A stretch of 17,561 bases of DNA from the NCBI GenBank assembly GCA_027365375.1, contig DAHXNM010000058.1, positions 1 through 17,561 on the forward strand. Direction: 5' to 3'. This document shows positions 14,813-17,561 of this stretch, piece by piece; position 1 is the stretch's first letter, and each line of letters begins with the position of its first letter. A model generated the notes under the pieces. That model worked only from the letters and a program-made list of their open reading frames with translations, ran no database searches and was not told the DNA's origin. Both the position numbers and the translations under genes were made by a program. Origin of the DNA: Ferrimicrobium sp. (lineage in GTDB: Bacteria; Actinomycetota; Acidimicrobiia; Acidimicrobiales; Acidimicrobiaceae).

Positions 14813-16462
14813 ATGCAAACAAGTAAACCTGCCGAAGGAGGGCGACTGCGACGCGAGATGTCGTATATCGACCTCAGCTTTGCCGGGCTCGGTGCTATCA
14901 TCGGCTCTGGTTGGCTCTTCGGCGTTCTCTACGCTGCAAACTATGCTGGCCCAGCGGCCATTCTCGCATGGATTATCGCTGCCGTCATCGTTACCTTCAT
15001 CGCGCTCGTGTATGCAGAGCTTTCTGGCATGCTGCCAGAGGCCGGAGGAATCACGCGCTTCCCGCACTTTACCCATGGATCGCTCGCTGGCTTTATCATG
15101 AGCTGGGGAGCCTTCCTTGGTTACGCAGCGGTTCCAGCCATCGAAGCTGAGGCCGTGGTTCAGTACGCAGAACACTACATAACCTCATTCCAGAACAACA
15201 AAACCTTAGACTTCATCGTTGAGGCGATCATTCTTCTTATCTTCTACGCCATCAACATCTATGGGGTCAAGGTCTTTGCCAAGATCAATAGCGTGGTCAC
15301 GTTCTTGAAGTTCATCACTCCGACACTGACGATCATCGTGATTCTCTTTGTCGCCAAGCACTGGGGCAACTATACAGCTACCACGACGCATGGGTTCATG
15401 CCCTATGGAACAGCGGGCATCTTCATCGCAGTCTCATCGGGTGGTATCATTTTCTCGCTTCTAGGTTTTCGCCAAGCGGTAGACCTGGCTGGCGAGGCCA
15501 AGAATCCCCAACGTGACGTCCCGCGTGCCATCCTTACCGCCATTCTGCTTGGTGCGCTCGTATACACCCTGGTTCAGGTGGTATTCATCGCAGCCCTTCC
15601 GCCAAACGCAATAGCTAAAGGGTGGGCATCCCTGGCGTATACATCGCCTTTTGCACAGGTAGCTACCATTATCGGTCTGGGCTGGTTGGCGTCGATTCTC
15701 TATGCTGATGCCGTCCTTTCACCGTCAGGTACCGGGCTGGTATACCTCTCCTCCGGCGGACGTGTGGTGCTCGGCTCCGCTCGCAACAACTATCTTGGCA
15801 ACAAGTTCCGCAGCATCTCCGAGCGCTTCGGCGTTCCGATCTGGGCGATGTCGATCACCGTACTCTTCGCTATCATCTTCCTACTGCCCTTCCCAAGCTG
15901 GCAGAGCCTTGTCGGGGTCATCTCCTCGGCAACTGCGTTTACCTACGTCATGGGCCCTGTCTCGCTTGCGGTCTTTCGCAAGTACCACAACGATAAGTAT
16001 CGCCCCTTCCGACTGGGCGGAGCCAAGGTATTCGGTGTTCTCGCCTTCATCGGTGGCACCCTGATTATCTACTGGTCAGGCTGGGCAGTTGACTGGAAAC
16101 TTGTCATTGGAATTCTCGGCGGAACCGTCGTCTATCTGATTGCATCAGCTCTCGGTGCTCCAGTACAAAGGATCACACGCGAAGATTGGATATCAGGTAT
16201 CTGGCTACCGGTCTACCTCCTTGCCATGCTGGCGATCGCATACTTTGGTGCGGCGAGGTTTGGCGCACCATTCAATAACCACAAAGGTTTGATTCACTAT
16301 CCCTATGACCTCATCGTCGATGTGATCATCGCACTGGTCTTCTACACATGGGCTGTCGCCTCTGGCAGAAACAGCGATGATACTGAACAGGCTTTTGTCA
16401 GGACTGCCACGCTTAGGCGCGGAATACAGGACGATGAAGGTGAGGCGAGTTTCGCCGACTAG
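14813..16462 (+). CDS. APC-family amino-acid permease
   Basis: 549 residues with about 12 membrane helices. The first helix carries LSFAGLGAIIGSGWLFG (about residues 21-37), the unwound Gly-rich segment where APC transporters bind the amino-acid backbone. Further family marks are YAELSGMLPEAGGITRFPHF (about 67-86) and FRQAVDLAGEAKNPQRDVPR (about 219-238). It probably imports an amino acid with protons; the substrate is not certain from sequence, though relatives of this kind include acidic amino-acid symporters. The ATG at 14813 is preceded by AGGGGG nine bases upstream. It lies 224 bp after the ABC gene, so probably a separate transcript, and ends at a strong terminator. Confidence 0.9.
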   Translation: MQTSKPAEGGRLRREMSYIDLSFAGLGAIIGSGWLFGVLYAANYAGPAAILAWIIAAVIVTFIALVYAELSGMLPEAGGITRFPHFTHGSLAGFIMSWGAFLGYAAVPAIEAEAVVQYAEHYITSFQNNKTLDFIVEAIILLIFYAINIYGVKVFAKINSVVTFLKFITPTLTIIVILFVAKHWGNYTATTTHGFMPYGTAGIFIAVSSGGIIFSLLGFRQAVDLAGEAKNPQRDVPRAILTAILLGALVYTLVQVVFIAALPPNAIAKGWASLAYTSPFAQVATIIGLGWLASILYADAVLSPSGTGLVYLSSGGRVVLGSARNNYLGNKFRSISERFGVPIWAMSITVLFAIIFLLPFPSWQSLVGVISSATAFTYVMGPVSLAVFRKYHNDKYRPFRLGGAKVFGVLAFIGGTLIIYWSGWAVDWKLVIGILGGTVVYLIASALGAPVQRITREDWISGIWLPVYLLAMLAIAYFGAARFGAPFNNHKGLIHYPYDLIVDVIIALVFYTWAVASGRNSDDTEQAFVRTATLRRGIQDDEGEASFAD

Positions 16463-16497
16463 CTAACAGTAGATCAGAGCGTAGGCTCTACGGTCAA

Positions 16498-16539
16498 AGC
16501 GAGAGGGCGGTGTATGTCACCCCGCCCTCTCGCTCTTTC
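16498..16539. terminator. Strong bidirectional terminator
   Basis: AGCGAGAGGGCGG (16498-16510) pairs perfectly with CCGCCCTCTCGCT (16522-16534) around an 11-nt loop; thirteen GC-rich pairs. It is followed by CTTTCT on the + strand and by TTTGAC on the - strand. It lies between the convergent permease and cysteine synthase genes and can end both transcripts. Confidence 0.85.
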
Positions 16540-16584
16540 TAGTTCCGGCCACCATGCTGGGACCAGCACCTCATCTAGGATGAG

Positions 16585-17313
16585 TTAGCGCCCGGGATAG
16601 TACTCACTTATATACTTCTCGCCCTCATCACAGAGCACGGTCACGATGGTAGTAAACCTGGGATGACGCGCTTTGAGCCTTCTGGAGGCCACGATATTCG
16701 CTCCTGAACTGGGGCCGACGAAGAATCCGCGTCTTGCCAACGCATACATCTCGGTGATCGCGTCGAGGCTAGTGACCGCCACCAACTCATCGACCTCATC
16801 ACGATGTCGCTGAAATATTCCGGGGATAAAGCCGTCGGCGATCCCCTCGATCTTATGATGATGTACCTCTCCACAGAGTATCGTGCACGACTCATCAGGC
16901 TCCATGCCTACCAGCCAACATGCCGGATTCGCAGCATGAAGACACTGCCCTACGCCGATCAAGGTACCACCAGTACCCACACCCATGACGAAAGCATCTG
17001 GAAGACGCCCATCTCCAAGATCAGCTAGAATCTCGGGACCAAATATCTCTCGGTTCTCGTCTACATTTGCCTCCGAGTCGAACTGCCCAGGGAAGTAATA
17101 GCCAGGTTGAGCACCAAGCGCACGAGCCTCCTCTAGGGCGCCATTCACGTGGAAATCGCCTACTTCACGGACCTCGGCGCCAAAACCTCGCGAGATAGCC
17201 AGACGCTCTCCGCTGAGACCCTCTGGCATAACCACGATCATCTTGTAGCCCTTGACCGCCGCCACCATGCTCAGCGCATTGCCGGTATTGCCACTCGAGG
17301 CCTCCACGATCCC
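16585..17313 (-). CDS. cysK: Cysteine synthase family (CysK/CysM), 5' part missing
   Basis: PLP enzyme that forms cysteine from O-acetylserine (or a related activated serine) and sulfide. 242 residues are visible, from GIVEASSGNTG to the stop. Visible motifs are SSGNTG (substrate loop), GVGTGGTLIG (PLP phosphate loop), HKIEGIADGFIP, GPSSGAN (with the Ser that contacts the PLP ring) and CDEGEKYISEY. The N-terminal ~65-70 residues, including the Lys that binds PLP, are absent: homology stops at the Gly codon 17311-17313 and the DNA becomes AT-rich. The open frame continues to 17490, but those extra residues (many Cys, Ser, Leu) are the antisense of another gene. CysK versus CysM cannot be settled. 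Confidence 0.88.
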   Translation of the reverse strand, partial: GIVEASSGNTGNALSMVAAVKGYKMIVVMPEGLSGERLAISRGFGAEVREVGDFHVNGALEEARALGAQPGYYFPGQFDSEANVDENREIFGPEILADLGDGRLPDAFVMGVGTGGTLIGVGQCLHAANPACWLVGMEPDESCTILCGEVHHHKIEGIADGFIPGIFQRHRDEVDELVAVTSLDAITEMYALARRGFFVGPSSGANIVASRRLKARHPRFTTIVTVLCDEGEKYISEYYPGR

Positions 17314-17315
17314 TA

Positions 17316-17546
17316 AATAAATTTGTAATATATGCAGATCCATACACCACGAACTGGAATTATCTTGATAACATGACTGCCCTTCAAATGAAAGCATTAG
17401 GAACGATGCTATGGAGTGAGGAGGACATGGAATATATCTACACAGGTTTAAAGAATATTCCAAGAGCATGGGCTTATGAAGAACCTGCAAAAAGATCAGT
17501 GAAAGGTTTTATACATGATTTAAACAATGAAATAAAGAGGCTGTGA
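17316..17546 (+). CDS. 3' end of an unidentified small gene in the AT-rich tail
   Basis: The + frame is open from the junction to TGA 17544-17546 (76 codons). An internal ATG at 17373 would give 57 residues, but no Shine-Dalgarno precedes it and the 19 codons upstream also read like protein (for example FVIYADPYTTNWNYLDN). I therefore think the true start is beyond the junction. The product is rich in charged and aromatic residues, with no membrane segment. I do not recognise it. The short gene, and the way the next one follows it, resemble phage or Firmicute gene packing, which is only a guess. Confidence 0.55.
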   Translation, partial: NKFVIYADPYTTNWNYLDNMTALQMKALGTMLWSEEDMEYIYTGLKNIPRAWAYEEPAKRSVKGFIHDLNNEIKRL

Positions 17547-17547
17547 A

Positions 17548-17561
17548 ATGACATTATATCT
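17548..17561 (+). CDS. Start of a further gene, cut by the window end
   Basis: ATG at 17548 follows the previous stop by one base and has AGAGG seven bases upstream, a good Shine-Dalgarno. Only four full codons (MTLY) are visible, so nothing can be said about the product. Confidence 0.4.

Larger units (their letters stand above)
17314..17561. other. AT-rich foreign segment starting at an abrupt junction
   Basis: GC falls to about 36% by hand count, against a little over 50% in the adjoining genes, and the change is sharp at 17313/17314. AT-rich codons (AGA, ATA, TTA, AAA) become common. The segment interrupts the cysteine synthase frame and carries the 3' end of a different gene on the + strand. 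No inverted repeat or target duplication is visible at the junction, but only one side is in view. It may be an assembly or cloning chimera, contamination, or the edge of inserted phage-like DNA. Confidence 0.8.

Noticed and set aside
17314..17490. N-terminal ~59 residues of the minus-strand frame fused to the cysteine synthase
   Set aside because: They are antisense to a better + strand frame in AT-rich DNA and do not resemble the cysteine synthase N-terminus; a product of the junction.
1..17561. CRISPR array, toxin-antitoxin pair, restriction system or integrase
   Set aside because: No regularly spaced repeats and no gene with such motifs were found anywhere in the window.

Overview
The first 17.3 kb looks like ordinary chromosomal DNA of a free-living, medium-GC bacterium. 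Most proteins are core-metabolism enzymes, several with an actinobacterial feel: a very large NAD-glutamate dehydrogenase, a Staphylococcus-type class I aldolase, an isocitrate dehydrogenase with an extra C-terminal domain, and at least one gene (moaC) with a leaderless-looking start. A member of the Acidimicrobiia would fit, but this is an impression from protein style and base composition, not a proven assignment. The last ~250 bp (from about 17314) are different: AT-rich (about 36% GC by hand count), with different codon use and tightly packed short genes. They read as DNA from another source.

Layout: (1) 1-1929: the 3' part of moaA, then moaC and a small membrane protein in one + strand run, closed by a tRNA-Ala(CGC). 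(2) 1930-2475: no convincing gene, but palindromes, a 12-bp direct repeat and several possible stem-loops lead into rpiA. (3) 2476-4136: rpiA, preceded by a nine-codon leader ORF whose stop overlaps the rpiA start, converges on a class I fructose-bisphosphate aldolase. (4) 4137-4813: about 680 bp without a recognisable gene, holding a probable promoter for icd. (5) 4814-7223: icd converges on a DUF1614 membrane protein. (6) 7224-12627: the giant gdh converges on bluB. (7) 12628-16584: an ABC exporter (divergent from bluB) and an APC-family amino-acid permease, ended by a strong bidirectional terminator. (8) 16585-17313: a cysteine synthase family gene cut at its 5' end. (9) 17314-17561: the foreign AT-rich tail.

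Functionally the region covers molybdenum cofactor synthesis (moaA, moaC), central carbon metabolism (RpiA in the pentose phosphate pathway, aldolase in glycolysis/gluconeogenesis, isocitrate dehydrogenase in the TCA cycle), the 2-oxoglutarate/glutamate node (icd makes 2-oxoglutarate; gdh interconverts it with glutamate), lower-ligand synthesis for B12 (bluB), amino-acid uptake, and cysteine synthesis. I see no defence island, CRISPR array, integrase or secondary-metabolite cluster. The most interesting items are the rpiA leader (leader peptide, overlapping start, and a hairpin that pairs the Shine-Dalgarno with a run of four U) and the abrupt junction near 17313.
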